A DNA stretch of 6,758 bases from Sedimenticola_A endophacoides. Lineage in GTDB: Bacteria > Pseudomonadota > Gammaproteobacteria > Chromatiales > Chromatiaceae. Of the stretch, positions 6,298 to 6,758 are shown piece after piece. The notes below the pieces were generated by a model, which searched no databases, was not told where the DNA came from, and was given only the letters and a program-made list of their open reading frames with translations. The position numbers and the translations under genes are program-made. The stretch is from the NCBI GenBank assembly GCA_003062345.1, contig PQCO01000328.1, positions 1 through 6,758 on the forward strand, in the 5' to 3' direction. Positions within the stretch are counted from its first letter, which is position 1, and each line of letters begins with the position of its first letter.

Positions 6298-6758
6298 CGC
6301 CCCTCACCCCCCGCCGAACCGTCCCAGCCCTCCTCGGCAAGCGCGGCGAGCGTCTCCCGGTAGGCGCGGGTCAGCTCCGGGCGCTGCGGCCCAGGCACCT
6401 CGTGCAGATCAAGACAGCGCCGGAACACCTCGTCCACATCCAGATCACCGAGCGTCTCCGACTCGTGCAGTGGACTCAGGACCTGTTCGGTGAGACGGGT
6501 ATTGCGCACCCGCAGAATCTCCAGGGGCCGCCCCTCCGTCATCTCATCCAGGCGCCGCCGCAACCCGCCCACTACCTCGCCACCCTCATAGACCACCTCG
6601 ACCCAGCCATCGAAGCCGCCCCCGGCAAGCTCCAAGAGTGTCGCTACCTCGTGAAAGATTTTGGGACATCCCAGTCCCCAAAATCGACTCGCCAACGCGA
6701 CAGCCGTTACTGCCCCGACCGTCCTGCGCTCATCACGACTCCGTCCCGCACATTGCAG
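6294..6758 (-). CDS. sbcD: SbcD, nuclease subunit, C-terminal part (runs off the window, possibly interrupted)
   Basis: The 3' end of the gene for the Mre11-like nuclease partner of SbcC. The frame is open to the right edge, so start and catalytic core are outside the window. From about 6654 down to the stop it matches the SbcD cap and C-terminal domain: GWVEVVYEGGEVVGGLRRRL, then the helix-strand segment LEILRVRNTRLTEQVL, then ETLGDLDVDEVFRRCLD, then a C-terminal helix LTRAYRETLAALAEE. The stop overlaps the sbcC start. Upstream of about 6656 the translation (for example DERRTVGAVTAVALASRFW) does not resemble the stretch expected in SbcD, which normally has a VPxFQ-like motif and a few helical turns before this strand. 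A 29-base palindrome lies exactly at that boundary. Either this SbcD has a divergent linker or the gene is interrupted here; identity of the C-terminal part is firm, integrity is not. Confidence 0.85.
   Translation of the reverse strand: MQCAGRSRDERRTVGAVTAVALASRFWGLGCPKIFHEVATLLELAGGGFDGWVEVVYEGGEVVGGLRRRLDEMTEGRPLEILRVRNTRLTEQVLSPLHESETLGDLDVDEVFRRCLDLHEVPGPQRPELTRAYRETLAALAEEGWDGSAGGEGR
6657..6685. repeat. 29-base palindrome, REP-like
   Basis: GATTTTGGGAC (6657-6667) and GTCCCCAAAATC (6674-6685) are inverted copies around the 6-base loop ATCCCA. They pair over 11 positions with one extra C bulged in the right arm. The stem has an A/T block followed by a G/C block, a shape common in short palindromic elements mobilised by REP-associated tyrosine transposases; that assignment is from memory of the style, not a match. 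It stands out from the surrounding GC-rich coding DNA and coincides with the point where SbcD similarity begins. Confidence 0.6.

Overview
The window is visibly GC-rich chromosomal DNA with Shine-Dalgarno sites, tight 4-base gene overlaps and gammaproteobacterial-looking proteins. The closest feel is a high-GC gammaproteobacterium of the purple-sulfur or sulfur-oxidiser kind. That placement is an impression from protein style, not a search result.

Layout. Positions 1-190 hold no convincing gene but are unusually rich in nested inverted repeats: an imperfect hairpin at 4-83, followed at once by a near-gapless three-way junction at 87-154. A plus-strand operon follows: a small secreted PepSY-domain protein (192-488), an OmpR/PhoP-type response regulator (492-1160) and a PhoQ-type sensor histidine kinase (1157-2473). 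The genes are 3 bases apart or overlap by 4, so they are very probably co-transcribed and translationally coupled. The likely circuit is that the membrane kinase senses an envelope condition, the PepSY protein acts in the periplasm as an accessory, and the regulator controls transcription.

The other half lies on the minus strand and converges on the kinase gene. Reading leftward from the right edge it holds the C-terminal part of SbcD (nuclease subunit), full-length SbcC (ATPase with a zinc hook), and a 194-residue two-helix membrane protein of unknown function. The unknown gene has a perfect -10 hexamer in the 44-base gap before it, so it may be transcribed separately from sbcDC.

The least ordinary points are four. 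The leader at 4-154 is heavily structured and may be a dispersed repeat or an RNA element. The kinase has an H-box (HALKGP) lacking the usual residues at H+1 and H+4. The unknown membrane protein carries acidic residues inside its second helix. A 29-base palindrome at 6657-6685 sits where similarity to SbcD stops, suggesting that sbcD was interrupted or rearranged by a REP-like element.
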